From NCBI GenBank assembly GCA_964036275.1, contig OZ038438.1:5896978-5960977 (forward strand): a DNA stretch of 64,000 nucleotides. Reading direction: 5' to 3'. Made by a program: the position numbers and the translations under genes. Shown one piece after another: positions 26,301 to 48,200 of the stretch (within the stretch, counting starts at the first letter, position 1; each line of letters starts with the position of its first letter). This stretch comes from Litoditis marina. Lineage: Eukaryota > Nematoda > Chromadorea > Rhabditida > Rhabditidae. Below the pieces are notes generated by a model. It had not been told where the DNA came from. It did not search any database and saw only the letters and a program-made list of their open reading frames with translations.

Positions 26301-28003
26301 AATACCGTTCCCCCCGTATTTAGTTTTCGTCAGACCTACTCGGTCTAATTTTAAAGATTAGTTCCCGTGGCAAGGCGTCCACCAAAGATAATTTCTGGGC
26401 ATTTGTTATGATTACCTGACCAGTTTGTAAATACACAATGGCGTGAATAACCACGCAAGTCTTTCGAATTGTACGCATATCCTTGATTCGGTTGAGTTTA
26501 TCACTTTCGTCGTCTTGCTACCACATTAGCTCTCTGCCCTACTGAGAAAATCTTCTCGAACGCTTCAACCAAGTCCTTATCTCCATATGGCAATAATAGA
26601 AAACACGATGAAGTATTCAAAAATTAAAAATGTATGCATGATATTCGAGGGTTAATACAAACACGTGTGAAACTGACCGGGTAACCACCTCCTTGCTAGT
26701 GAGAAGTCGTAACATAATCTTGGCAAACTATCCAGGCAATACAGTCTGTCACAGTTGCCCAAAGTGTATTATGCATTGAATATTCATGTATTATGATGGG
26801 TGACACGTTTACATTGATTATGTCTTTGGTTATACCGCCTGGGTGACTTGTAAACTGCTTCCTGTTCATGGGATTGCATCAAGTTCAGTCTATTTTGAAG
26901 GGAGAGAAGAGCAGAGAACGAGCCTACTCAGAGTTTTCATCTTTCGGCAAGATCGCACATCTACTAAAGTCCTTTTCACATATTTGTACACACTTACAGT
27001 ACACATTCAATCCATCAAGTGACTGTTCCCTAATGGAAACTAAGACTCTACTAAGAATGATGTTGATATTTGGAAGGGATAAGGTTCAAGACAGAATGAG
27101 ATGTGGAGATGACGAAACTGGTAGAAAAAACAAATATTTGTGAATCAGTTTTGTATGCACAGTCCAACTACTACAATGTATAACTGTTTTAGTAAGTTTT
27201 TGGTACAATGCAGAGTTAAATAAATCATAGTACAAAGATTGATTTTATTTTTAAATATATGACTTGAAGTACAAAATTGTTTTTCAGAAAACTACCACTA
27301 GAAGCCAAAAAACGAACACACTATGTGAATATTTCAGCTAAACATACCATTGACAACAAATGTCCACTACATACCAATTGTTTTCGTCAATAAAATCTTG
27401 CGAAGAATACAAGGTACAAAATGTTCATTGTTGTCTACCCCTGAACTATAAACTATGTAAAACGCCGGTACATTCGACATATGAAGAGTAAAACGATTGT
27501 TTCTGTGCCCCAGTCCTCTATACAAGTCATCACTTTAATGAACTCGCACAGTGTACAATGAAACTGTTCAGTGAATAATTTTCAATCTCAAAAAAGCCAG
27601 TTGTTCGAAAATGGTTCTAATCGACACAATTACTCTGCAACTTTGCTGGGTTGAATCAAAAGATTGGGAGGAAGTTGTATTCTATTGTTTTGCGTCGTTT
27701 ATTAAATATGCGGTTTTTGAGGTTGGTTACAGTTTGTTCGCATGATTTCTCGCGTATCTGAATCTTATGATGTATCCTCGATTTTTCTAAAATGCTTCGG
27801 AAAGGAAGTTGTGAAAGGGAGTGGATGCCTTACAACTGGTTCAACAAAAGTCTAATTAATGGTTGGATAGGCAACTATTTTTTTCCAGATCAGGAACAGG
27901 AGCTTCTATCAACACTGGCCTATACGGTTTTCATTGCCCTATATCGGATAATATTCCTATGTTACGGCATGTCCCCAAATCAAACTACAGAGGAAAGTTG
28001 GGC
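23331..28003. other. Gene-poor stretch, nothing recognised
   Basis: Scanned in six frames: no ORF resembles a protein family I know and no splice-consistent pairs were found. TCATGAGAA-type strings near 24105 recall similar ones at 1845, 4445-4535 and 11465, but are too short to define an element. Confidence 0.45.
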
Positions 28004-28400
28004 ACTCCTTAGCCAATTATCCTCCGTGAACTGTATCTACTGAGGTCAGGTGATCTTGGTTATCAGGAAACTGGCTGGGAGCTAACTGATGTTACTGAAT
28101 ATAAACTACTTCCATACCATGAACATTCCATACCATGAACACTCCTTAGCCAATTATCCTCCGTGAACTGTATCTACTGAGGTCAGGTGATCTTGGTTAT
28201 CAGGAAACTGGCTGGGAGCTAACTGATGTTACTGAATATAAACTACTTCCATACCATGAACATTCCATACCATGAACACTCCTTAGCCAATTATCCTCCG
28301 TGAACTGTATCTACTGAGGTCAGGTGATCTTGGTTATCAGCAAACTGGCTGGAGCTAACTGATGTAACTGAATATAAACTACTTCCATACCATGAACATC
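28004..28400. repeat. 137-bp tandem repeat, about 2.9 copies
   Basis: The string ACTCCTTAGCCAATTATCC starts at 28004, 28141 and 28278, a period of exactly 137 bp. The first two copies are nearly identical; the third differs at a few positions (GCAAACTGG, GATGTAACTG) and ends at CATGAACATCG. Each unit also contains a short internal duplication CATTCCATACCATGAAC. Confidence 0.93.
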
Positions 28401-29069
28401 GTGGGACTTTGAAAGGTTACGCGGATTCGTGGAGCCAGTCGACAACGCCAACAACCTAGGAGAGCATTGCTTCGTTCCCGCCAATTGAAAATCGCTTTAC
28501 GAAACTGAAAAACACACTGTAGACAGTTTCGGTTGCATTTCAGAATCAACCTGGTAGCATGTGTAAGTCCCATTTGCTCTCTTCTACGCTAGTACACAGT
28601 TTTAGTAGAGTATTTCATCATCCGTTCAACGTTTTGACAGGTTTTCGAGTCATTTTCTGTGTGGGTCTTACTTGCAACACGCAGCCACTAGCCCATGCTG
28701 TCAAACTGTTGTTTCATTTCTATCCTGCAACGAAGATATAAACTATAGAGCGCACAGGGCAACGAAGATAAACTAGCTCGCAGGGCAAAACGATCTTTCA
28801 CATACAATCATTTTAATATGCCCTATATTTGATGCTTGAATGTTTCTGGTCTTTTATTTCATTGTGGATCTCTGTTTCTTCCATCTCATTTATCTCTTCC
28901 CGAAGGGATCCAATCGTAGATGTTTATAGGGGGTGCTTGAATATGCTCAGATGCTTGAAAATGTCCAATTACGTAGATTTGCAATTGTTCAAGCATCTCG
29001 ATGTGCAAATTGCAAGATCTTATATAGTCGCCATTTTCCCCAAAAAGACAGCAGCGGGTTCGATTGATT

Positions 29070-29400
29070 GAGTGATGCTCAGAACGACTAGCGCCAATTT
29101 TCTGCGATTGGCCAGCTACAAGAGCGAGAGAGCATGGAGGTCAATGAGGCCGCAGAAATCTGCGTCTCTTCGACCTGCACGCTCTCTCGTAGAAGCCGCT
29201 ACAAAAGTGGCTGGCCAATTGGCTGGGAATTGTTTGAGTGCTCAGAACGATTGGCGCCAATTTTCAGCGATTGGCCAGCTGCAAAAGCGAGAGAGTGTGG
29301 AGTCCAATGAGGCCGCAGACATCTGCGTCTCTTCGACCCGCGCGCTCTCTCGTCGAGGCCGCTACAAAAGTGGCTGGCCAATTGGCTGGGAGCTGTCTGA
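29070..29400. repeat. About 163-bp tandem repeat, two copies, with internal inverted repeats
   Basis: CTCAGAACGA occurs at 29078 and 29241. Each unit carries GCCAATTTTC.GCGATTGGCCAGCT near one end and GTGGCTGGCCAATTGGCTGG near the other, so each copy can fold on itself through TGGCCA-rich arms. GAGGCCGCAGA.ATCTGCGTC inside is a second palindrome. The unit is GC-richer than its surroundings. Open frames across it are by-products of the repeat. Confidence 0.85.
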
Positions 29401-29788
29401 GTGCGGGGCAAGCGGTAGTTGATTACTTGCCAACAGGCGAGAGAGTGTGTAGATCAAGGATACGCAGATTGGCTGGCCCCTCGCCAAATTCCGCCCCTCA
29501 CAAAATTGATGTTACGGTGTCCACAAACGTTTGACAAATCCTATGTTATTCACGTTCTCCGTTACAGGAAAAAAGCGGTTAGCTGAATTCTTATTTCATT
29601 GGACCTTCAAAATGACTATTCACTTTGTTGAAGAGTAAGCTCCCTAAACCGAGAGAGAGTGACAGAACGTTCGTTGTAGTACGATCTCGATACACCATAT
29701 TATTTACGAATTCCGATCGGGAAACGACAGAATCAAACCACAACGCGGAATAGGGCAACACCTATATATAGAAGTCGCTCGAAGTAAG

Positions 29789-29960
29789 GCGGGGGTATAC
29801 TGTATATGTCACTTTGTGCTGTGTAAGAACACACATGCACGATTCGTCAACATCATCGCTATAGGCCCGGTTGGTGTATTCTGTAGTGGTTAGCGACCGC
29901 GCCTCCTAAACTCTTGGGTCCTGTTCGAGTCTCATATGTTGGTGGGTATTTTATATAAGT
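29789..29960 (+). mobile_element. tRNA-derived SINE-like element, second copy
   Basis: GGCGGGGGTATACTGTATAT, then CTATAGGCCCGGTTGGTGT, the A-box-like TAGTGGTTAGCG and the B-box-like TGTTCGAGTCTC. It is the plus-strand counterpart of the element at 23165-23330. RNA polymerase III internal promoter boxes are recognisable but the tRNA fold is incomplete. Confidence 0.7.
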
Positions 29961-34377
<4,417 letters not shown>

Positions 34378-35096
34378 GGAAGACTCAATTGTAATTATAT
34401 TGTTCCCATATTATCTCGAATATACCCTCTCTCCTCTTTACCTTGCTTTGTTCCCTCTCCGTATCAATCAAAGATAATTCTGATCGATCACTCGATAAAC
34501 ATAGATATTTCAAATCGCGGCATACTTTCAATTGAAAAATCAACCAAGAATGGGTTCCGCTTATGCAGGTGACAATAGCGAATTACAAAACGAATTTGGT
34601 TGTTTAGTCAAATTTTAATAACAGATTTTTAATTAGGATATATGCTCTATCCGATAGATCTTCGTGCGATTAAATGCTCAGTTATAAAAAAGCCATTTCT
34701 TGCTTTGTTTATTTTTCTTAGCTCGTAACTACTTTTTAAAATGTCGAACTTGACTTAGAACTGAGTGCATTCAAAATATATATTATACATTCTTCACATA
34801 TCACTCTCTATCGTTTCATGCTTAGCCGTCTTTCGGTTTTATTTTCTATGAATTTTATGGCCGAATTGTAGAAAAATAATGAGAATTTTTATTATTCTAT
34901 ATGATACATGAGAAACCCAGTTAAGGGGCTTGTCATTCACATATTAAAATGTACGCGATCTACACTAGGATAGCAGTTCATATTCATAGAATAAAAAAAA
35001 TCACTACCTACACCGGTGTTAAGACACCCTTCTAGAACTTAGCACAATAACGGCAATTTAAAATGATGTTGGCACAATATAATGAATTAAATCTAC
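34378..35096. other. Spacer between convergent Rab27 and aminotransferase genes
   Basis: Very AT-rich. Presumably holds both 3' UTRs; several AATAAA-like strings are present but the cleavage sites cannot be set. No gene seen. Confidence 0.6.
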
Positions 35097-39185
<4,089 letters not shown>

Positions 39186-40626
39186 CCTAAATTCAAAAAT
39201 AATGATGAGTAGAGCACAAAAATATCCGAGTGAGAAAAATGAGTGAAAAAGAAACAGCTTTTGGCAACTTATATACTGCTCACTCGGTAGCTAGAAATAA
39301 TGAAACTGATTTCATGCGATACACTAAATCACGAAAACGTAAACTTGAAGACGTAGACATATACATCAGCATACACTCCATGCGTGCACTTGATGATTAC
39401 GCGTAAGCAAACTGTGTTTCACGTGTTTACGTGAAGGAGACATGTAATTGACTAGAGAGGCGTTTGGCGTAATACACGAATGCAACACGTAAATTTCATG
39501 CAGGATAGGAAGCGTGGTAATCACACTGAACACAGACAAGAACAAGACGGCCACCCCACTTCAACAGTTCATAGTTTAATTAAATTACATGTTATGCCTA
39601 CATAAACATGAGGTAATTTAACGAATTTATAATCGTGAACTCACAAATAGTTATCCGACCAGAGTGTGTGGTAGACTATGCGAGCTATGTACGACACCAA
39701 ACGAGGAAAACACCTAGAAACTGCTTATCAGAGATTATCACGTTTCGAGAAAGAAAACGATTGAGTCAGTTCAATTCTCAATGGAGCCAGTAAGAGGGAG
39801 ATATCACATTACACAGAAACACAAATGATAGGCCGATCTGATAACAACAGTTCACAGGACGATCAGCAAGTATTGGGAAATAAATAAAATGCTTTCAAAG
39901 TGTGATACCTTATGTGAAATTAAATTGGCTTGAACACTATATACACTTCTGGCAGTGCAACAACAAAACAACAGTATTTTTGTTCTATTATGAAAGCATG
40001 CAATTTTGCTTCTGAGAATTGTCTAATATTCGAAGAACCGTCACTATAACATATTTGCTAAGAAGTTCAATATCAGGTCAAAAGCCAGCAATTACGCCAT
40101 GAACAAGCAAAATGAGCTACATAGGTGAATCACTTCTTTACGTTTAGTTTACTCCACCCACGCTTGGCGCATTCTCGGTGTGCACATGGGTCGCAAGGTC
40201 AACGAATTATGCTCCAGCCAGCTAGAAAAAAAGCAACCGTGAATGTTTGCTGACACCCATTTCTTGATATTTTGGCGTGCATATGAATAAAGGCCAATAC
40301 GCGAACAACATTGAATTTGCCCAAAGTACTTCGGTGTTTTGTTTCCCCGGTTAATTAATTACATCCAGTGTACATGCGATTATTCATTTCATGTATTCTT
40401 GAACATCTTTATTTGTCTGAAATGCTCGCATGTTGTGCTACATGCTTTGAACTTTCTGCATTAGTATAGAACAATAATAAACTATGGTATCGGTATATGT
40501 TATTTCGAAATCGGTCGATCCCACGCGGACTCTACAAATATGAGGAATACAAAATGATTTATGTATATACAAATATGTGAACATAATACTCGTCGAATTT
40601 AACAGATAATGCGATAATACAAAACA
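39186..40626. other. Spacer between the aminotransferase start and the UBR4 end
   Basis: Contains the presumed promoter of the aminotransferase and the 3' UTR of UBR4. The palindrome-rich TTTCACGTGTTTACGTGAA lies at 39417-39435. No ORF is convincing. Confidence 0.55.
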
Positions 40627-42299
40627 TCAGTGGTTAGTGGGCTCCGCAAAGAACGCATCATATTCAGCAGTGGGCACATCTGCAAAAAAAATAGGTAATG
40701 TGACACATGAACAAAACTATGGGAATAATATCGCAAGTATTTGCATACCACGTAGCCAGCTTTTCCAAAACGAAGGTGATAATGATAGAAAACACGATTA
40801 CTAAAATAAGTTATTAGCTAGTTCACAAGGAGCAGAGATCTCCGGTGGAACAATCTTATGAACGCCGTGAGAATTTGTGGAAGCGATTAAAAAGGGCGAG
40901 TGAATACATACTTGAGTGAATAGAAAATAATATAATAACATCGTTGAAAACTGTACCAGAAACTCATTATTGAATGGTATTTCAACAGCCTGGCTATGTA
41001 AAGTGATATGACGACAGCGCTAGTTTTAGGAGATGCTTTCTCTTGCATACACTCGGCATAAGTTCTAATTGCAAAGAAAACCTACCAACTACCGTTGCAA
41101 ATTCTTGGAAATCACTTGATTGAGCAATATCTGAATCAAATTTACGGACGAACTCAGGCGTTCTTCTGAACGTTTCCAAAATATGACTCTTCAACCATTC
41201 CAGACGATCTGAATCCGCAATCTGAAAAAGTGGTCACAAATAATAAAATATTTTAATCGAGACAAAAATTCTTTTAAATATCACAGAAGTCACAAATGTT
41301 CTGATCACAAGAACTAATACAGTCCTCGTACCTTTTTTATACTCACTGAATCCCCACTTTTAGTAATGCCTAACAACAACCCTATCCTGAATTCACAGCA
41401 CGTTGTATTCCATTAAATGTTATTTTAACATAAAGAAATTACAGATAGCATTGCAACAAGCAAGAATGACTCACCGGTATAACTTCACGAAAGTATCGAT
41501 CAACAAACGCCCAGGCAAAACAGAATGGCTTTAACGAATCCCAAGATCGCGCGATATTTCGGTTAAGCGCATCATCTAGCGCACTTCGTAGAACCTGAAT
41601 AAGCAAACATGATTAGTACTCATGGAGTGGCACCAGGTAAAACTCATTCAAAAATAAAACTCATTACTGGAAAACTCATTGAGAATGGAAACTCATTAAT
41701 TAATTTTTAGTCAGGAATTCAAAAAATGCCAAAAAATTCCAAAAAATTTTTGCCTTTCACTACGTTCATGTACTTAATGAGATTTATTTTTGAATGAGAT
41801 ATACTTTAATGAGTTTTATTTCTAAATGAGTTTTTCTGGTTGCCCATGGAGTAATCAAAACAGAAACACAATATATCTCAGGAAACGTTGATAAAACTTA
41901 TAATAGGCGAAAATAATGGAGAATATAACTCACATCGCATCTTTGCTCATTCCACCCCGCCAAAGACAGCTCGGTCATCAAGAAGGAATATACTATCCAT
42001 TTCGGATTGAGGACTGGTAGTTCGACAGCAGGTAGATCACAGGCAAGTAGATGCAATATGGCGAGATATTGAGCATTCGATTCTCGGCCTCCACCTTGCG
42101 ATTTCTCAGAGAACGACCTAAAACACAATAACTCATGAAATTCAGGTGCGGATGATATACATGATACCACCATAATTGACTGAGCAAGGGAACCCACGTA
42201 TATGATACGAATCGATCGATCAGCATACATAAATCAGAGAAAACGAGGGCTCGCGTTACATCCGCGGTAGGGGAGATCACATCCAAGTCGGACTTATAC
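40627..42299 (-). other. UBR4 extreme C-terminal region
   Basis: Exons 42171-42299, 41934-42117, 41475-41594, 41086-41221 and 40627-40679. [20 protein letters not shown] matches the SFSADTGGGGRESN block of the human protein. The final join FQEFATVV to [17 protein letters not shown] is in phase and aligns with the human C-terminus, which ends near the same point. It is helical, without further zinc ligands. Confidence 0.88.
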
Positions 42300-45200
42300 C
42301 TGAAACCAAATAAAATCATACCCAAGTTTCCACTTACTTCAATTCGAATTCATGTAACTTTTTTCTTTCATAGAATATATTTTGCTCCAGTTTACTTAAT
42401 TAACTTGCTCCACTGGTCGCTCTAACTATCTACTAGCTATCCATTTCGTATCATATGTGGGTTCTTTGAAATACCTCTGAATAGCTTGAGTCCAAGCTGG
42501 TGTTGACGAATCAGCGACTGCCAGGGGCGTCATAACATTACATTTTGCTCCAGCATTGTGTAGAGAAGCCTATAAGCAGTTCAGTTCTTATTGCCAGTTA
42601 GACGGACACTTATAATTGAAACTAAAAATTTTTTGACACAAACATTTGTTTTATAAACAGTAGCAAAACAGGGATAGAGACAACCTAGAATATGATTATT
42701 TTACTAACGAAACAAGCATGACAACCACTGTGTAACAGAGGAATCGTCGCTGCATGCCATAAATTTGGAAAAAATTCCTACGTGAAATCTTCAAGTTGTC
42801 AGAATACGAGATCAAAGCTCATTCTTTAAGACTAAAAAAGAGAAACCTTTGTCCATTCGTCGGCATTCCTTCCGACACCACTTCTCCTGATGGCCGATTG
42901 ATGACACTCGATGTGCACGAGGACCATCTGACTGACCGAGCAGATCACACTCTCTCGGTCCACCTCCGAAGTCGACGCGAATGCGTATCTAAAAGAACTT
43001 ATTAAGCAGAACGGAAGCAAAACCGCGAGAGAAAAAAGTTGGTTCTAGACGCATTACAAATTATTCGGATAGTAAGCTCAGTTTATCCGTCCTCAACCAA
43101 TTCTAATATCATACCTAAACACAACTGGCGCGGAATTTATGTTTCCGCTGCATTCATAGTTCGGGCCGCTAGGTTTCACAACCATAATACATGATAACCA
43201 TCTTTACATGCACACCCAAGACCGGCTGGTTGTAATCAACTCACGCAGCAGCTGCACGGGTCGAGTGGAGGACGTGTTCTCGACAAATACAACACGCAAC
43301 CAATGGATCGGACACGTCATCGAGCACCGGCTCGTTTGCAATCTTACGAGCAGACACCTACAACAAGCTTCATTTTCATTACACGACTAATGGAGTGGCA
43401 ACTATTGTGTGTTATAACAGGTAGATATCAGAGTTACCCATTTTCCTTAATCAAAACTTTTTCGCATTTATGAAACAAGCACACACATGATAATTGAAGT
43501 ATAGAAAACATCGTACCTTAACTTCACCCTGTTTCCCGATTTGCATGCCCATTTTCGAAAGCTGCTTGTTTCTCATAGCCATAGCCATCTGTCGTTTCTT
43601 TTGCTTAGTTTCCAACCGGACAGCCTCAATCTTCGTGGCAACCTTAAAACAAATATATAAACTAAGTGTTCGGGTCATAATAATTTCTCAACTCCACTTG
43701 AACCCCAATTGTAGTTTTGATAGTAATAATGTTGGGTTTCTCATTTGAACCGAATCCATTTCAATCGAAGGCAAATAGTTCACTTTCATTTGAGTCAGTT
43801 ATTTATACGACTAAACACAGTCCCCCACGCGAATGTATTGTTTATACTCTCTAATGGTGGGTGAAAAAGTACCCCACTGACCGCTGCTGCCGTCTACATA
43901 AAAATAATCCACAGTAATGACAATTGAGTATAATAAAGTTTTTGAAACAAAACAAACCATTTCGTTTTCTCGAAGCGCCTCCACCACATTCTCCGCCAAT
44001 GTCCCTATCGAGTTGTCAGAGGCAACCTGCAGGAATAACAATAACAAACTTGTTATAATCAATATTTTACTTACTTATACTTATACAATATTTTACTTAT
44101 AACAAACTTGTTATAATCAATATTTTACTTACTCATATCATGTTTGATGAAAACTTACCTGTTCCAACCGATGTAGTATGTGAAGAGTCTTCTCAGCAAG
44201 AGCTTGTTGTGAGGCCTCGTGTTCTTTCGCCATGCTGTTCATGAAGTTTAACATCTGAAAAAAAAACAATGGACTTTTGGCAAACAGAAAACAATAGGTT
44301 TATCAAAACATGAAAGGACGAACCAGTTTCAAAGATGGCTTCACAAGGAACGTTTTCCAATCCGGCGTCTCAGTTACGGAATACAGGGGAGGATGTGTGG
44401 AAACCAAATACTCACAAGCCTGAAACAGATGAAGTAGTTTCACACATATTTCGTATATTATGTATAATAATATTATAATATAATATAATATAATAACTTA
44501 TTATCATTAATAATATTATAATATTACAAAATATTATAAATTATACTATGTAAAATATTGGGAATACTATGAACGAGTCCGTAACTGACATCTGCAATAA
44601 TTCCACTGTCGAGAATGAGCGACTTCAATCGTTGACCCTTTTCCGATGGCAGTATGCCAGCAACGATCTGAGAAAGACGCTCAGCATCCGCCAAACTATC
44701 GCCACGAGCATTCACATCCCTAAACACCGCAATATATTATAACAACCTCCACGAAACGCGACTCATCGTAAAATTCGATAAAGTATTAAGATCAACCAAT
44801 AATGGAAAAATGGCGAAAACATGAACGAAACTACATTAAGAATGATCAAAGTTCCGTAGATAATGTGGGTTATCTGACTCACGTGTTCGAATCAATACTG
44901 CGCCAATCCAATGTTTTTTTACATTCAGCTACTAGAACAGCTTCTGCTCCCGGGTCACCTAACACAAGGTTGCCTAGCAGTTCTGCCGCATCCATCATCA
45001 ATTGCATATGAACGTGTCTCCACTCAGAGGGATACCCACCAGCACCTTCAACATTCATCGTTCGCGAAGAAAAAATTGATGATTAGTAACCAGGTTAATG
45101 AACAAACAATAAAACCTTTTATCTATGTTAATATTTATGTTCGACAATCAACGTAGGAACATAAGAACAACAGTTAGAATTATAGATTAAGATACGAGCT

Positions 45201-48200
45201 GCCCAGTTAAGTTCCATGAATATGGTACTGACTCCAAGCAAACACCTACCAGCTTGTGGCCTTCGCATTGCCAGTGTAATCAACCAGGCCGCATCTTCTT
45301 CGTGCACATGATGAAGATACTGTAAGTCACGTCAGTTGGCTGTCACAACAAACTACTACCAAAGCAATCAATAAGCAGGTTACGTCTAAACCTGAACAAA
45401 GTTGAACCAACCTCATGCGTGGAAGCGTCTTTCACCAAATCGCCCATCATCTTCAGATAGTCCAAGGCGATCGCTAACACGCCATCATCATTCAAATGAC
45501 CATCAACACACCTCCTCAAGACCTATAAATATATTTAGGTGGTAAACGAAAACAATTATCGAAATTACGTTCTTTTGAAATGTTCCAAAAACGTTCAAAG
45601 ATTTGCCTATAAATTCGATGCAAACGGTCAGGAACAGGATATTGATAGTTTTTGATGCATTGATCGATATTAACTTTACAAGGGAGCGAATATATTTATA
45701 GATACGTTTTAAACAGGTAAATTTAGAATAATCAAATGAAAACGAAAATGTTTTAAATTTACCAAGAACAGATGTTAGCAGAACTAAGCTACTATCGAAT
45801 TACAGATGGAAGCGAAAAGAGCTAGTTTAAATTCTCACGTTCATGAAAACTCCGACAGCTCCACCGATGACAAGATCTTTCCGTCCCTGTTCTTTCATAC
45901 ATTTCTCCACTAGACGTTTCATGTGAATGAGTAACAATCTGCAAGATACACCTTGTTTCACCTATCCGTGGACATTTGGACACGTACATTATGCACACAA
46001 TTTTAATAGATTTGTTTTACGAGCTTGTTTTAGCTTTTATATTTTATTGTTCTAGCAAATTCAATACCAGAACAGATTGAAGAGTAGTTTGCAAACGCTA
46101 TTTGAATTTTGATCAATTAGACTACCTGTTTGAATTGATAAAATAGTGCTACTGCAAGCGTCCTTGAGCTCATGGAATGAGACATATTACATAATTATGG
46201 AGATAAGTGAAAAATGTGTACTTCGGCAAAGGGCAATAAAACTGACCTTCCCCCAGTCGTCAAATCACAGTTCTTTATCAGCGAGAGCGAGCACTGAATG
46301 CCTCCACAGCGCGAAAAGAAGGCATCTTGCAAAGCGTCCAGAGTCAGGTTCGAATCAGCATCAGGATCTAAACCGTATCATTACGCACAATGTAGAGGAC
46401 CACAGAATCGATTGAAAAACATCATGTGTTCAACAGGTTCCCCACAGCTAATCCAGCTTTGACAGCTACCAACACACCCCAAGTGTGACAAAACATGATG
46501 TTAAATGAAAAGAAGGGGACAATAACAATGAGACAAATAGAACAAACCAGAAGTGTTGCCGGGAGCAGGGTTAGCGGCAGTATCCTGGTCGAGCTGGCGC
46601 AACGAAGAAACGAACGGTTCGACCGCATCTCCGAGAAGACCACGCATACGGTAGACGATGGTCATTGGCTGGCCGGGATGGAGACGCCTCCACAATCGAG
46701 AGTGAATCGCCCGAACCGTCAGTTTCAGCGAGATGATCTGATTGTCAACCAACAACTGCAAATAACAAGGTATTGGACATCAGCACATAACCGAGACTAG
46801 GCCGCCGCCCAGCAACCACAGTATAACTAACTTAATAATACAAAGTTTATTGCGCATAGATATCAGAATTGTAGCTTTCTAATAAATTATTGACCACAAT
46901 GATAAAAATTCGGATATTAGCGGATATTTTTGTTAGCTCTGTTGGCAAATTGACCCAATGTTGATGAAAAAAGCAGACAAACAAGCGATTAAGAGTTCAC
47001 ACACCTCCATTCCGTTATCATCCTCAAGCAGCGCTATCATCTCCGTGTCACGGCAAATTTTATTCTTGATATCTCTCATCAGGGGACCAAGACCAGGATC
47101 ACTCGACTGCAATTGATCAACATTACGATTGTTGTATACACATTTTCAATACAATTTCTCAAATCAACGCTGGAGAAGATATTGACAGTTCGCCAATAGG
47201 TTTACCGGTGGCTGTCGCGACAAAATCTTCACAGAACATTTATATGTTAAGATTTTCAGAAGGAAAAGTGGAAACAAATGTTCTAAATGAAAATTTAGCA
47301 GATGTTTTCGCACAAAAACGATAGTTGAAAAGTCTGCACATACTCTATACGGGTTTCCCGACATTCTTCCTTGTAGAAAATCTTCCTGTGCAGGATCTTT
47401 TTCAATATTGATCAGAAACTCTTCCGTCTTCGTGGGCTTGGGATCAAGTATATCCAGAATCACTGCTATGATTTGAACCTGAACAACATAAACTCAACGC
47501 ATAACACAGTTCCAACTACTATTCCTAGAAAGAAAAGTTCGAAAGAATGCATGGAAACCAAACACACCAAACGCAACATAGAGCATCTGTAAGTTAAGGA
47601 TGCAAGGGCCATAAAGGTGGTAACAGGAATTCGGGTAATTGATCTTACCTGTGTATAGTGATCAAGATTTTCACATAGCGAGTGAACAGCAGCTTTGAGA
47701 AGAACAACAGGTTCTTTATTCGACAGTCGATGAAGTAATAGCTCGAGAGCAGAACGGGAGGCGTCAACAGCGCGAGTACGTCGAAGTATAACTCTGAAAG
47801 ATGCATTCTTGACTCAATTTGGCCAGTACATTTTGGGTCAGGACAGCTTTGGGCGCTAGCTCACCTCTTCAAGAAAATGGTTGACTGCAAGAGCGAAATG
47901 AGAATGTGATCACTGGCTCCTTTCAAAAGAAGGGACTCCACAGAAGTGACGGAACCAGTTAGGATCAAGCTCAGCAACTCTGAAAATGTACATGACTGCA
48001 CTCGAAACACAACTTCAGACCAATATAATGTAGGCTATCCTAGATTCTTATAAAAACGTCCCACGCAGAAAATCCAACCAAAAGTAACTTACCTACGTAT
48101 CTTCGCAACAATGTGCCAAAACTGTGATTCATACTGGTTTCCTGTTGCTCTTCTTCATGCATACGTTTGGTCTCCTACAACAAATGATTGTTTAGTACAC

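Noticed and set aside
29072..29534. Overlapping ORFs encoding ..SARPARSLVEAATKVAGQLAG-like repeats.
   Set aside because: They follow the tandem repeat, occur in several frames and lack splice or codon evidence of a gene.
40750..40800. A possible UBR4 exon reading [17 protein letters not shown].
   Set aside because: It cannot join the last exon in phase, whereas 41086-41221 joins 40627-40679 in phase and aligns with the family C-terminus.
43882..43893. A 12-nt in-phase microexon (ACGGCAGCAGCG) in UBR4.
   Set aside because: Joining 43958-44026 directly to 43517-43642 keeps the exact length seen in the human protein between the LRE and I(D/E)A.R blocks, so the microexon would be an insertion.
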